The notes: generated by a model not told the origin, from the letters alone. DNA of 64,000 nucleotides from Enterococcus timonensis (GCF_900104595.1 NZ_FNVY01000002.1:243515-307514), one strand, 5' to 3'. Counted from the first letter of the stretch, positions 52,841 to 61,625 are shown. Made by a program: numbers and translations.

Positions 52841-54475
52841 ATGGAGAAAAGAAACACAACGGCCACTCAGCTTTCCCCGCAGGAAAAAATGGTCAGAGGA
52901 TCCATTTGGATGAGTGCCGGAAATATTATTTCGCGGCTTTTAGGCGCGATTTATATTATTCCTTGGTACGCTTGGATGGGAGAAAACGGGCGAAATGCCA
53001 ATAGTTTATTTACCATGGGATATAATATTTATGCGCTGTTTTTAATGATTTCCACAGCCGGCATTCCCAGTGCCATCGCCAAACAAATTTCACATTACAA
53101 TTCGTTAAACGAATATAAAGTTTCGGCGCGTCTTTTTAAACAAGCACTGGTGTTAATGGGGGGCATCGGCGTAGTAGCAGCAGCAATCATGTACGCGGCC
53201 TCACCAATTTTAGCAGCGGGAAATCCTGATTTAATTCCGGTTATGCGCTCGTTGAGCGTGGCGGTTTTAATTTTTCCGATGATGAGTGCGGTGCGGGGAT
53301 TTTTCCAAGGGAATCATGATATGATGCCCACCGCCATTTCACAAATTGTTGAACAAGTTGCCCGCGTTTTTTATATGTTGCTGACGACTTTTATCATTAT
53401 GAAAGTCTTAGAAGGCGAGTACACGACAGCCGTTGTTCAATCGACATTTGCTGCTTTTATCGGGATGTTGGGAGCTGTCGGAGTTTTAATTTATTATTGG
53501 CTTAAACAAAAGCCGGTGTTTGATTATTTACAAGCCCACTCCGAAAATCAGCTGACGGTTTCCACGCGAAATTTATTTGTCAATATTGCCCGCGATGCGA
53601 TTCCTTTTATTATTGTTGGCTCGGCGATTACGATTTTGAAAATTTTTGACCAATATACATTTTTCGGAATTATGAACACCTTCACCAATTATAGTCAAAA
53701 TCAATTATACGAATTGTTTTCCGTCTTTTCGGCCAATCCTGATAAATTAACTATGGTAGTCATTGCGCTGGCCACTTCGATTTCTTCCACCGCGCTACCG
53801 CTAATTTCGGAAGCTTATACTTTAAAAGATCACAAAGGTTTAGCCAAATTAATTACCGACAACTTACAACTTTTTTGTTTCATTATGTTCCCAGCGACAT
53901 TAGGGATGATTTCGCTAGCCTATCCGCTAAACACTTTATTTTATGAACCGAGTCGCCTCGGCAGCGCCGTTTTAATCGAGGCCTGCATTGTAGGAGTTAT
54001 CATCGGTCTTTACATGCTAGTGTCATCAACGTTGCAAGGACTGGGCCATCACTTAGCTACGTTAAAATATTTAGCCGCCGGATTTTTAGTAAAAATGGTT
54101 TTACAAGTGCCGTTTATTTATTTCTTTGAAGTTTACGGCCCTTTATTATCGACGGCGCTAGGACTTTTATTGGCCGCCTTTTTCTCATTAAGAGATATTC
54201 ACCGGATTAGTCATTTCAATGCCAAATTAACCCTTCGCCGCGGCGTGTTAATTAGCTTGTTAAGTTTGGTGATGATGTTCGTTGTTTTACTCGCGCGCTT
54301 TGCCTTTTCATTTGTGTTGTCACCAGAACATAAATTAACGGCCTTTGTGTTAATTATTTTAGTGGCAGCCATTGGAGCAGGCGTCTATGGTTACTTAGCA
54401 TTAAAATTGCGTTTAGCTGATAAATTAATCGGCAGTCGCGTAGCAAGTTTACGTCGCAAATTGCATATTAAATAA
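52841..54475 (+). CDS. Polysaccharide/lipid II flippase, MurJ-like (YtgP/SpoVB group)
   Basis: 544 residues, about 14 membrane segments. Start KMVRGSIWMSAGNIISRLLGAIYIIPWYAW, then ISTAGIPSAIAKQISHYNSL, VRGFFQGNHDMMPTAISQIVEQVARVFY and IARDAIPFIIVGSAITILKIFDQYTF are hallmarks of the MOP-superfamily YtgP proteins, which flip lipid II in Bacillus and streptococci. Start ATG 52841 has GAAAG upstream. Confidence 0.9.
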   Translation: MEKRNTTATQLSPQEKMVRGSIWMSAGNIISRLLGAIYIIPWYAWMGENGRNANSLFTMGYNIYALFLMISTAGIPSAIAKQISHYNSLNEYKVSARLFKQALVLMGGIGVVAAAIMYAASPILAAGNPDLIPVMRSLSVAVLIFPMMSAVRGFFQGNHDMMPTAISQIVEQVARVFYMLLTTFIIMKVLEGEYTTAVVQSTFAAFIGMLGAVGVLIYYWLKQKPVFDYLQAHSENQLTVSTRNLFVNIARDAIPFIIVGSAITILKIFDQYTFFGIMNTFTNYSQNQLYELFSVFSANPDKLTMVVIALATSISSTALPLISEAYTLKDHKGLAKLITDNLQLFCFIMFPATLGMISLAYPLNTLFYEPSRLGSAVLIEACIVGVIIGLYMLVSSTLQGLGHHLATLKYLAAGFLVKMVLQVPFIYFFEVYGPLLSTALGLLLAAFFSLRDIHRISHFNAKLTLRRGVLISLLSLVMMFVVLLARFAFSFVLSPEHKLTAFVLIILVAAIGAGVYGYLALKLRLADKLIGSRVASLRRKLHIK

Positions 54476-54478
54476 ATC

Positions 54479-54507
54479 AAAAAGCAGGAAATTTTCCTGC
54501 TTTTTTT
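54479..54507 (+). terminator. Rho-independent terminator
   Basis: AAAAAGCAGGAAA with TTTCCTGCTTTTT, T run; between the flippase gene and rsuA. Confidence 0.85.
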
Positions 54508-54522
54508 GTAGGGGGAAAGCAA

Positions 54523-55236
54523 ATGCGCTTAGATCGTTTTTTAACGGAAACTAAAGTGGGCAGTCGTTCCGAAGTGAAAAAATTTATAAAAAAAGGGCAA
54601 GTCACCGTAAATGGACAAGTTGAAAAAAATATTGGCGCTCAAATTGACGAAAATAATGCCCAAGTAGAGTTTCAAGGGGAAAAATTACATTATGAAAAAT
54701 TCGTTTATTATTTACTTCATAAGCCCCAAGGAGTAGTCTCGGCGACAAAAGACGCGCAAAAAACGGTGCTGGATTTATTATTGGAAAAAGATCAGCGCGG
54801 CGACATTTTCCCGGTGGGGCGTTTAGATAAAGATACCGAGGGCTTATTATTATTGACGAACGACGGCAAGTTGGCCCATGATTTGCTCAGCCCGAAAAAA
54901 CATGTGGAAAAAGAATATTTTGCCAAAATAAATGGACTAGTCACTGAAGAAACGATTGCTTTTTTTGCTGGTGGCATGACGCTTAAAGAAGATGAAAATA
55001 TTTCTCCTAGCCAATTAAAAATTGTAGCAGTCGATCAAAAGGTGCAAACATCAGAAATTTTGTTAATCATTCATGAAGGGAAATTCCATCAAGTGAAGCG
55101 GATGTTTCATAAAGTGGGGATGGAAGTGACTTACTTAAAACGCGTGCGGATGGGCACTTTAACACTAGGACAATTGGCTCAAGGGCAATATCGCGTGTTA
55201 AGTGAAAAAGAAATGGAACCATTAAAAAACAATTGA
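54523..55236 (+). CDS. rsuA: 16S rRNA pseudouridine synthase RsuA-like
   Basis: 237 residues. N-terminal S4 RNA-binding domain (MRLDRFLTETKVGSRSEVKKFIKKGQVTVNG), catalytic motif VGRLDKDTEGLLLLTNDG with the nucleophilic Asp, and the C-terminal GKFHQVKRMFHKVG block. Forms pseudouridine in 16S rRNA (516 in E. coli) or a related site; RluE/RluF-type targets are the alternative. Ends at a terminator (55242-55278). Confidence 0.92.
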   Translation: MRLDRFLTETKVGSRSEVKKFIKKGQVTVNGQVEKNIGAQIDENNAQVEFQGEKLHYEKFVYYLLHKPQGVVSATKDAQKTVLDLLLEKDQRGDIFPVGRLDKDTEGLLLLTNDGKLAHDLLSPKKHVEKEYFAKINGLVTEETIAFFAGGMTLKEDENISPSQLKIVAVDQKVQTSEILLIIHEGKFHQVKRMFHKVGMEVTYLKRVRMGTLTLGQLAQGQYRVLSEKEMEPLKNN

Positions 55237-55241
55237 ATACA

Positions 55242-55278
55242 AGAAAAGCCACTAGTCGCTTGACTAATGGCTTTTTTT
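55242..55278 (+). terminator. Terminator of rsuA
   Basis: AAAGCCACTAGTC with GACTAATGGCTTT, T run. Confidence 0.8.
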
Positions 55279-55394
55279 AAAACAAAAAACCGCCTGATTC
55301 CACTCAGACGGTTAGAAAGGAGTTTATTTACTTTGGAGGAGTAAATAAATGAAGAAAAAAAGTGTTAGGGTTTTGTTGGTATGAATATAGTATA
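55279..55394 (-). ncRNA. Candidate minus-strand small RNA with CCUCC loop
   Basis: On the minus strand a -10 like TATACT (55389-55394) is followed by a ~100-base region containing a perfect 10-bp hairpin (55323-55332 with 55340-55349) whose seven-base loop reads CCTCCAA, and then a terminator: stem 55288-55297/55304-55313 with T-rich tail 55287-55278. The tail is on the minus strand only, so a minus-strand transcript must end here, yet no minus-strand gene precedes it. The -35 is poor. Confidence 0.4.
55349..55384 (+). CDS. Micro-ORF with its ribosome site in a hairpin loop
   Basis: ATG AAG AAA ... TGA codes for only 11 residues (KKKSVRVLLV after Met). GGAGG (55335-55339) lies nine bases before the ATG but in the loop of the 10-bp hairpin described for the candidate small RNA. 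Either a leader peptide for the decarboxylase operon or simply the complement of the small RNA. Low confidence. Confidence 0.2.
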   Translation: MKKKSVRVLLV

Positions 55395-55504
55395 GCGAGA
55401 AATTTTGAAGAAAGTGTGAAAGAAGTTGTAGGAAATCTTTACGATTGAAAAAAATAGTTTTTTTATTTGGAACGTTTGAACTTTCAAAAATTAATAAATA
55501 ACGC

Positions 55505-55608
55505 CAGGTGACAAGACCTGTCAACTTCTTGATAGTAAAAAGCTTTTAAAAAAGAGTATTCGTGGCTTTTTTGGAGAAGTTTCTATATAATTGTAGAAAA
55601 CGGTAACA
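55505..55608 (+). promoter_or_regulatory. Promoter region of the oxaloacetate decarboxylase operon with cre-like site
   Basis: TATAAT at 55586-55591 has no good -35 (TGGCTT at 17 bases), which suggests an activator; CAGGT/ACCTG (55505-55520) is an inverted repeat at activator distance. AGAAAACGGTAACA (55595-55608) matches the cre consensus with one mismatch and lies over the transcript start, pointing to catabolite repression. A second inverted repeat, TTTGAA-CT-TTCAAA, is at 55475-55488. Confidence 0.5.
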
Positions 55609-55641
55609 CCTTTAAAAAATAAAAATTTGCGGAGGCGGATG

Positions 55642-55998
55642 ATGAAAATTTTTTTTGAAAAATGGTTCCGGAAAAAAAGTTCAGAAGAAATTCCAGAAGT
55701 TCCAATTGAAAAAAATCCGATTAGATCGGTAGAAAAAAAAGTAGACGAAAGGTGGCAAGAAATTCCATTATATATTGAAGTTTCAGAGGAAGAAAAAAGC
55801 TTGGTGGCCGTTGTTGCCGCCAGTGTCGCAAGTTCACTGAAAAACGAGACCGCACTTTCAATCAAAAATATTCGAAAAAAAAATCCGGAAGCGCAGGCGG
55901 TTAGTTTGATTGCCGCCGCCTTGGCCGCTGAAATAAATCCAAACAGTCAATTTGTTATAAAAAAAATTTATCAAAAGAAAGGTGAGCGCGATGCTTAG
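55642..55998 (+). CDS. OadH-like small subunit of oxaloacetate decarboxylase
   Basis: 118 residues from ATG 55642 (GGAGG six bases before). Basic N-terminus, then EEEKSLVAVVAASVASS and QAVSLIAAALAAEINPNSQFVIKKIYQ, a pattern similar to the soluble C-terminal part of OadG proteins. Lactic acid bacterial decarboxylase operons begin with a protein of unknown function called OadH; this is the positional and compositional equivalent (inference). Its end overlaps the biotin-carrier gene by eight bases. Confidence 0.6.
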   Translation: MKIFFEKWFRKKSSEEIPEVPIEKNPIRSVEKKVDERWQEIPLYIEVSEEEKSLVAVVAASVASSLKNETALSIKNIRKKNPEAQAVSLIAAALAAEINPNSQFVIKKIYQKKGERDA

Positions 55999-56401
55999 AA
56001 AATTTAAAATCAATATCGATGGCAAAGAATATTTAGTAGAAATGGAGGAAATTACTGAAGGAGGACAGCCAGTAAATGTGGCAGCTGGTCCTGTTGCGCC
56101 AGTCGCGCCCGTTACACCCGTTACAACCGCCGCACCAGTCGCACCAGTCACACCCACGGCACCTGCATCCGTTCCAAAAACTACCAGCGGTAAAGTTATG
56201 AGGGCGCCAATGCCCGGCACGATTTTGAAAATTTTGGTGGAATCTGGAAGTTCAGTGAAAAAAAATCAACCTCTCTTAATTCTCGAAGCTATGAAAATGG
56301 AAAATGAAATTGTCGCTGAAGAAGATGCGGTTATCGGTGAAATTTTTGTTATTCCTAATCAAGTCGTCAAAGCCGACGATGTGCTTTTATCTTTTAGCTA
56401 A
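55991..56401 (+). CDS. oadD: Oxaloacetate decarboxylase biotin carrier subunit
   Basis: 136 residues from ATG 55991. Residues 1-25 are an entry strand (FKINIDGKEYLVEMEE), residues 34-62 a Pro/Ala/Val/Thr hinge with repeated APV-x-P units, and the rest a biotinyl domain with the biotin lysine Lys102 in EAMKMEN. The carrier shuttles CO2 between OadA and OadB. As in other lactic acid bacteria the biotin domain is separate from OadA. Confidence 0.9.
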   Translation: MLRKFKINIDGKEYLVEMEEITEGGQPVNVAAGPVAPVAPVTPVTTAAPVAPVTPTAPASVPKTTSGKVMRAPMPGTILKILVESGSSVKKNQPLLILEAMKMENEIVAEEDAVIGEIFVIPNQVVKADDVLLSFS

Positions 56402-56429
56402 AAAATAATTTACGCAAGGAGGTTTTTGT

Positions 56430-57551
56430 TTGGACACTTTAATTCAAGGTATCACCTCAATTTCCCTAGGCCAAATCGTTATGATGGTGATTGGCGGGGT
56501 GCTCATTTACCTAGGGATAAAAAAAGAATACGAACCAACATTATTAGTGCCCATGGGTCTCGGGACAATCTTAGTGAATTTTCCTGGCAGTGGCGTCTTA
56601 ACGCAAACTATTTCGGGTAGTGAGCAAGTAGGTGTTTTTAATATTTTATTTGACGCCGGGATTGGCACGGAATTATTTCCATTACTGATTTTTATTGGCA
56701 TCGGGGCGATGATTGATTTCGGCCCGCTGTTGCAAAATCCATTTATGCTGATGTTTGGCGCTGCCGCCCAGTTCGGTATTTTCTTTACAATTATTATTGC
56801 TGTACTTTTTGGTTTTGATTTAAAAGAAGCTGCGACAATTGGAATTATCGGGGCCGCCGATGGACCCACGGCAATTTATGTTTCTAATACATTGGCCAAA
56901 GAGCTGATCGGACCGATTACAGTGGCCGCTTATTCTTATATGGCGTTAGTGCCGATTATCCAGCCGATTGCCATTAAAGCTGTCACTACCAAAAAAGAAC
57001 GACAAATTCGCATGCACTACAAAGCAAGCTCCGTTTCAAAAACGACCCGCATTTTATTTCCGATTATTATTACGATGGTGGCCGGTTTTATTGCTCCGAT
57101 TTCGTTACCGCTAGTGGGCTTTTTGATGTTTGGTAATTTATTGCGGGAGTGTGGCGTGCTAGACAGACTTTCAAATTCCGCGCAAAATGAATTAGTGAAT
57201 ATCGTCAGCATTCTTTTAGGACTGACGGTTTCATTTAAAATGCAAGCTGATGAATTTCTCAACTGGAAAACGATTATGATTATTTTGTTTGGTTTAGTTG
57301 CTTTTATTATGGATTCCGTTGGGGGCGTCTTGTTTGCCAAATTGCTAAATCTTTTCCGCAAAGAAAAAATCAATCCCATGATTGGTGCGGCCGGTATTTC
57401 GGCTTTTCCAATGTCTAGTCGGGTCATTCAAAAAATGGCCATTAAAGAAGATCCGCAAAATTTTATTTTAATGTATGCAGTAGGAGCCAATGTTTCCGGT
57501 CAAATCGCCTCGGTTATTGCCGGCGGTTTAGTGTTAGCATTTTTTGCCTAG
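56430..57551 (+). CDS. oadB: Oxaloacetate decarboxylase beta subunit (membrane, Na+ pump)
   Basis: 373 residues from TTG 56430 (AAGGAGG seven bases upstream). Around nine to eleven membrane segments with the conserved blocks GIGAMIDFGPLLQNP and GIIGAADGPTAIYVSNTLA (the GADGPT-type Na+ channel motif with the key Asp) and FPMSSRVIQKMA. Decarboxylates carboxybiotin while exporting Na+. Length agrees with OadB/MmdB/GcdB families. Confidence 0.93.
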   Translation: MDTLIQGITSISLGQIVMMVIGGVLIYLGIKKEYEPTLLVPMGLGTILVNFPGSGVLTQTISGSEQVGVFNILFDAGIGTELFPLLIFIGIGAMIDFGPLLQNPFMLMFGAAAQFGIFFTIIIAVLFGFDLKEAATIGIIGAADGPTAIYVSNTLAKELIGPITVAAYSYMALVPIIQPIAIKAVTTKKERQIRMHYKASSVSKTTRILFPIIITMVAGFIAPISLPLVGFLMFGNLLRECGVLDRLSNSAQNELVNIVSILLGLTVSFKMQADEFLNWKTIMIILFGLVAFIMDSVGGVLFAKLLNLFRKEKINPMIGAAGISAFPMSSRVIQKMAIKEDPQNFILMYAVGANVSGQIASVIAGGLVLAFFA

Positions 57552-57565
57552 AGAGGATGAGCTAA

Positions 57566-57706
57566 ATGACAGAAAATTTAAAATCAGCCTTTGAACTTTT
57601 AGTTTTTGGTTGGGGCGGCGTCTTTTTAGTTTTATTTATTTTATATTTATTTTCAAAATTACTTTTAAAAATATTTCCAGTAAAAAAAGAAAAAGGGAGC
57701 GATTGA
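57566..57706 (+). CDS. Oxaloacetate decarboxylase gamma-like subunit, 46 residues
   Basis: ATG 57566 with GAGAGGATGAG upstream to TGA 57706. One membrane helix (LLVFGWGGVFLVLFILYLFSK) close to the N-terminus followed by a basic tail (KIFPVKKEKG), the layout of the OadG N-terminal half. OadG holds the alpha and beta subunits together. Between oadB and oadA in the same operon, with 14 bases before and one base after. Short enough to be missed by length cut-offs. Confidence 0.75.
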   Translation: MTENLKSAFELLVFGWGGVFLVLFILYLFSKLLLKIFPVKKEKGSD

Positions 57707-57707
57707 T

Positions 57708-59099
57708 GTGCCAAAAATTCGCTTTGTAGAAACAGTTTTACGCGATGGACAACAAAGTTTAATCGCCACTCGCATGCCGATTTCTGATATGTTGCCGATT
57801 TTAGATGTGATGGATCAAGCAGGTTATCACGCGTTAGAAATGTGGGGCGGGGCAACTTTTGATTCATGTCTTCGGTTTTTAGATGAAGACCCGTGGGAAC
57901 GTCTGCGGCAAATCCGCGCCCAAGTAAAAAATACTAAGTTACAAATGCTTTTGCGAGGACAAAATTTATTAGGCTACAAAAATTATGCTGACGATGTAGT
58001 GACTGAATTTGTAAAAAAATCCGTCGAAAATGGGATTGATATTATTCGAATTTTTGATGCTTTAAATGACGTCAGAAATTTACAGACGGCTATTACGGCC
58101 ACTAAAGAAGCGGGCGGACATTGTCAAACGGCAATTTCTTATACGACTAGTGATTTTCATACGATGGATTATTTTGTGAATTTAGCTAGCCAAATGGCAG
58201 AAGCTGGCGCCGATTCGATTTGTATTAAAGATATGGCCGGCGTTTTGACACCAGAAGCGGGCTTTGAATTAGTAACTCGCTTGAAAGATCGCTTAATCTT
58301 GCCGATTGATGTTCACACCCACGCCACTTCGGGAATTGCTGAGATGACTTATTTAAAAGTTGCCGAAGCTGGAGCAGACATTATCGATACGGCGATTTCT
58401 TCTTTTGCCGGCGGATCCAGCCAACCAGCCACGGAATCTATGGCGATTGCTTTAGAAAGTTTAGGCTTTGAAACCGGATTGAAGATGGACAAAGTAGCTA
58501 AAATTGCTGAACATTTTAATCCCGTCCGCGACCGTTTCCGAAAATCCGGTATTTTAAATCCTAAAGTAAAAGATATTGAACCGAAAACTTTGTTATATAA
58601 AGTGCCAGGCGGGATGTTGTCAAATTTACTCAATCAATTAACCGAAAGTAATTTGCAAGACCGCTATGACGATGTGTTAAAAGAAGTGCCGAAAGTGCGG
58701 GCCGACCTTGGCTATCCGCCGCTAGTTACCCCAATGTCTCAAATGGTGGGAACCCAAGCGTTAATGAATGTTCTTTCCGGCGAGCGCTATAAAATGGTTC
58801 CTAATGAAATTAAAGATTATGTCAAAGGTTTGTATGGCCGACCAAGTGCGCCGTTAAATCCCGAGGTCGTAAAAAAAATAATTGGCGATGAAAAACCAAT
58901 TACGGTGCGTCCCGCTGATTTATTAGCGCCGCAACTGCCGGTCTTTACTGAAGAAATTAAACCTTACGCCAAATCAATGGAAGATATTTTACTGTACGCT
59001 CTTTTTCCTAAACAAGGAAAAGATTTTCTCGGGCGCCGCGAAGATAAATTTTACGATGTGCCTGTCCAAAAAATAAACGTCACTTTTGCTACGGAATAA
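57708..59099 (+). CDS. oadA: Oxaloacetate decarboxylase alpha subunit (carboxyltransferase)
   Basis: 463 residues from GTG 57708 (AAAGGGAG upstream). TIM-barrel carboxyltransferase: FVETVLRDGQQSLIATRM, the metal/biotin block CIKDMAGVLTPE, VDVHTHATSGIAEMTYLKVAEAGADIIDTAISSFAGGSSQPATE, and the PYC_OADA domain GGMLSNLLNQLTE. The biotin domain of longer OadA proteins is missing and is supplied by OadD. No citrate lyase genes are in the operon, so it may serve oxaloacetate or malate metabolism or rely on citrate genes elsewhere. Confidence 0.94.
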   Translation: MPKIRFVETVLRDGQQSLIATRMPISDMLPILDVMDQAGYHALEMWGGATFDSCLRFLDEDPWERLRQIRAQVKNTKLQMLLRGQNLLGYKNYADDVVTEFVKKSVENGIDIIRIFDALNDVRNLQTAITATKEAGGHCQTAISYTTSDFHTMDYFVNLASQMAEAGADSICIKDMAGVLTPEAGFELVTRLKDRLILPIDVHTHATSGIAEMTYLKVAEAGADIIDTAISSFAGGSSQPATESMAIALESLGFETGLKMDKVAKIAEHFNPVRDRFRKSGILNPKVKDIEPKTLLYKVPGGMLSNLLNQLTESNLQDRYDDVLKEVPKVRADLGYPPLVTPMSQMVGTQALMNVLSGERYKMVPNEIKDYVKGLYGRPSAPLNPEVVKKIIGDEKPITVRPADLLAPQLPVFTEEIKPYAKSMEDILLYALFPKQGKDFLGRREDKFYDVPVQKINVTFATE

Positions 59100-59140
59100 A
59101 TAAAAAAAGCCGAGTCAATTTAATTTGACTCGGTTTTTTT
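59100..59140. terminator. Bidirectional terminator
   Basis: AAGCCGAGTCAA with TTGACTCGGTTT, A and T runs; between oadA and nnrD. Confidence 0.88.
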
Positions 59141-60001
59141 AGCCTGCTTATTTTCTTGACTAAACTGATGCATTAATTGTGGCAATAATTCACTGATGTG
59201 CGTGGGTAAGGCGACATAATTATTTGCGGCAATTCTTTCGGCAGCATAACTATGAATAAAAACGGCCGCTGTCACTGTATCAATGAAATTTTGTCCGGCC
59301 CAATCTTTAGTAAATTGTCCTAGAAAACTAGCAATAATTCCAGCTAAAGTATCACCCATGCCACCTGTAGCTTGCGCGGGAGTACCTAATGGATTTTCCA
59401 GTATTTTTTCTTGCCATAAAATCTGCGTGTGATGACTTTTTAAAACAATCAAAGCTCCGAGTTTTTGTTGGGCCGCTAGATTATTAGTTGCCGTTTGTTC
59501 TTTAATTTTTAGTCCAGAAAGACGTTGCCACTCCATGGCGTGGGGGGTAAAAATAACTTTTTTAGGATAACTCAATTCAAATCCTCCGCCACCAAATAAA
59601 GAAATTGCCGAACCGTCAATGACTAAATATTGATTTTCATTTTGCATTGATAAGACCAAGTGTAAAATATCAGCAGCTTTTAGACTTTCACTAAGACCAG
59701 GACCGACCACGACAACTTCAGCTGTTTTTAGTTGCTGAGTTAAAGAATCAAAATCGGTAAAATCAATCGTCATAGCTTCTGGCACTGCACAACGCAAACT
59801 TGAGCGGACCGTTTGATCAGTTGCACAAGTCACCAAACCTGCTCCAGCAAAAACACAAGCTTTGGTAGCTAAAATAATGGCTCCGCCAAATTCCGCAGAT
59901 CCTCCTACTAACAGCACCCGACCAAAAGTTCCTTTATGAGAATTTTCCGGGCGCGGTTGAATGACTTTTGTTAAAATATTTTCTGAAATTATCTCCATCA
60001 C
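59120..60001 (-). CDS. nnrD: ADP-dependent (S)-NAD(P)H-hydrate dehydratase
   Basis: 293 residues, ribokinase-like fold. FGRVLLVGGSAEFGGAIILATKA, VVVGPGLSES, VIFTPHAMEWQRL and the anionic hole GGMGDTLAGIIASFLGQ are the YjeF C-terminal (CARKD) signatures. It repairs hydrated NADH/NADPH. The YjeF N-terminal epimerase domain is not fused and not seen in the window. The coding end overlaps the terminator shared with oadA. Confidence 0.93.
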   Translation of the reverse strand: MMEIISENILTKVIQPRPENSHKGTFGRVLLVGGSAEFGGAIILATKACVFAGAGLVTCATDQTVRSSLRCAVPEAMTIDFTDFDSLTQQLKTAEVVVVGPGLSESLKAADILHLVLSMQNENQYLVIDGSAISLFGGGGFELSYPKKVIFTPHAMEWQRLSGLKIKEQTATNNLAAQQKLGALIVLKSHHTQILWQEKILENPLGTPAQATGGMGDTLAGIIASFLGQFTKDWAGQNFIDTVTAAVFIHSYAAERIAANNYVALPTHISELLPQLMHQFSQENKQAKKTESN

Positions 60002-60101
60002 TAATCACCTCACCTTCATTATAAACTAGTGCAAGGTTTTTGCCTTTTAACTTTCCTAAAAAATGGTATCATAGGAGAGAAAAGAAAAAGGAGTGGATAA
60101 T

Positions 60102-61508
60102 ATGACTATTGATTGGAAATCAGAAGTTGAAGCACGCAAAGATGATTTGTTAAAAGATTTATTTTCCTTATTAGAAATTAATAGCGAAAGAGACGACACG
60201 AAAGCGACCGACGACGCGCCAGTTGGACCAGGACCAAAAGAAGCTCTTTTAAAGATGCTCTCATTAGGTGAACGAGACGGCTTTATCACCAAAAATGTTG
60301 AAAATATTGCCGGCCATATTGAATATGGAGCAGGAAGTGAAACGCTAGGAATTTTTGGCCATATGGATGTTGTGCCAGCAGGTTCTGGTTGGGTGAGTGA
60401 TCCTTACAAACCAGAAATTCGCGACGGAAAAATTTACGCTCGTGGTACTAGTGACGATAAAGGACCAAGTGTGGCCGCTTATTACGCACTAAAAATTATT
60501 AAAGAATTAAATTTACCATTGTCTAAACGGATTCGCTTTGTTATCGGTTCCGATGAAGAAAGTGGTTGGAAAGATATGGATCGCTATTTTGCAGTGGAGG
60601 AAAAACCTGACTTTGGTTTTTCACCTGACGCAGAATTTCCGATTATTAATGGAGAAAAAGGAAACATTACCATTAAAGTTACCGCCAAAGGAACCAACGG
60701 CGACGGCTTGAAATTAAATTCTTTTGCTTCTGGTTTGCGCGAAAATATGGTGCCCGAATCAGCCACGGCAAATTTAACTGCAGAATCGATTGAAGAAGCG
60801 GCTAAAATCGAAGTAGATTTTCTTAATTTTGTGGAAGGTCATCCTGTCACTGGAAAAGTTGAACGGAGCGATCAACAACTGACTTTAAAAGTAATTGGCA
60901 AATCAGCCCACGGCGCTAGCCCACAAACAGGAATTAATGCCGGCACCACTTTGGCGAAATTTTTAAATAAATTATCTCTAGAACAAGGCGCCAAAGATTT
61001 TGCTTTTGTAGGTTCTTTAATTCATACTGATTTTTATGGAAAAAATCTCGGCGTCGCTTATAAAGATGAAAAAATGGGCGAGTTGACTATGAACGCCGGA
61101 CTTTTACATTTTACAGACGGTGAAGATGACAACTTGATCACTTTGAATTTCCGTTACCCTCAAGGCACAAACCCTGATATTTTATTAGCAGGTGTAACTA
61201 ATGCTGTAGGTAAAGATCTCCAAGTTGAAAAAGGTGCTCGCGATAGCCAACCACATTATGTACCAATGGATGATCCATTGGTGAAAACTTTACTGGACGT
61301 TTATCAAGAACACACCGGACTTCCCGGCTTTGAACAAATTATTGGCGGCGGAACATTTGGCCGCTTGTTAGAACGCGGCGTGGCGTTTGGCGCCCAATTC
61401 CCTGGTTACACGGACACCATGCACCAAGCCAATGAATTTATGGCCGTGGATGATATTTTGCGCGCGACCGTCATTTATGCCGATGCTATTTATCGTTTGG
61501 CAAAATAA
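60102..61508 (+). CDS. pepV: Dipeptidase PepV (M20 family)
   Basis: 468 residues from ATG 60102 (AAAGGAG before it). Zinc-site blocks: IFGHMDVVPAGSGW, YARGTSDDKGPSVAAYYAL, FVIGSDEESGWKDMDRY, and the late GGGTFGRLLERGVAFGAQFPGYTDTMHQANEF. Cleaves dipeptides in the cytosol of lactic acid bacteria. Monocistronic. Confidence 0.95.
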   Translation: MTIDWKSEVEARKDDLLKDLFSLLEINSERDDTKATDDAPVGPGPKEALLKMLSLGERDGFITKNVENIAGHIEYGAGSETLGIFGHMDVVPAGSGWVSDPYKPEIRDGKIYARGTSDDKGPSVAAYYALKIIKELNLPLSKRIRFVIGSDEESGWKDMDRYFAVEEKPDFGFSPDAEFPIINGEKGNITIKVTAKGTNGDGLKLNSFASGLRENMVPESATANLTAESIEEAAKIEVDFLNFVEGHPVTGKVERSDQQLTLKVIGKSAHGASPQTGINAGTTLAKFLNKLSLEQGAKDFAFVGSLIHTDFYGKNLGVAYKDEKMGELTMNAGLLHFTDGEDDNLITLNFRYPQGTNPDILLAGVTNAVGKDLQVEKGARDSQPHYVPMDDPLVKTLLDVYQEHTGLPGFEQIIGGGTFGRLLERGVAFGAQFPGYTDTMHQANEFMAVDDILRATVIYADAIYRLAK

Positions 61509-61518
61509 ATAATTCAAA

Positions 61519-61553
61519 TTAAAAAATCCAGCAAAATTTTTGCTGGATTTTTT
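61519..61553 (+). terminator. Terminator of pepV
   Basis: AAAATCCAGCAAAA with TTTTGCTGGATTTT and T run. Confidence 0.85.
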
Positions 61554-61559
61554 TTGTGC

Positions 61560-61602
61560 GCAAAAAAAATAGCGAGCCGGCAAAAAACTTTGCCAGCTCG
61601 CT
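61560..61602 (-). terminator. Terminator of msmK
   Basis: AGCGAGCCGGCAAA and TTTGCCAGCTCGCT form a 14-bp stem with one mismatch; the T run is on the minus strand (positions 61570 downwards). Confidence 0.85.
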
Positions 61603-61625
61603 AGAAAAAGGGGGACCTAGGTTAA

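Noticed and set aside
55361-55400. Type I toxin-antitoxin (Fst/Ldr-like) locus
   Set aside because: The plus-strand frame is only 11 residues without a membrane helix and no convergent overlapping transcript with direct repeats is seen.
55324-55524. Minus-strand 66-codon frame with Phe/Leu-rich end
   Set aside because: No ribosome site and it runs through the candidate small RNA; composition reflects the A/T-rich intergenic DNA.
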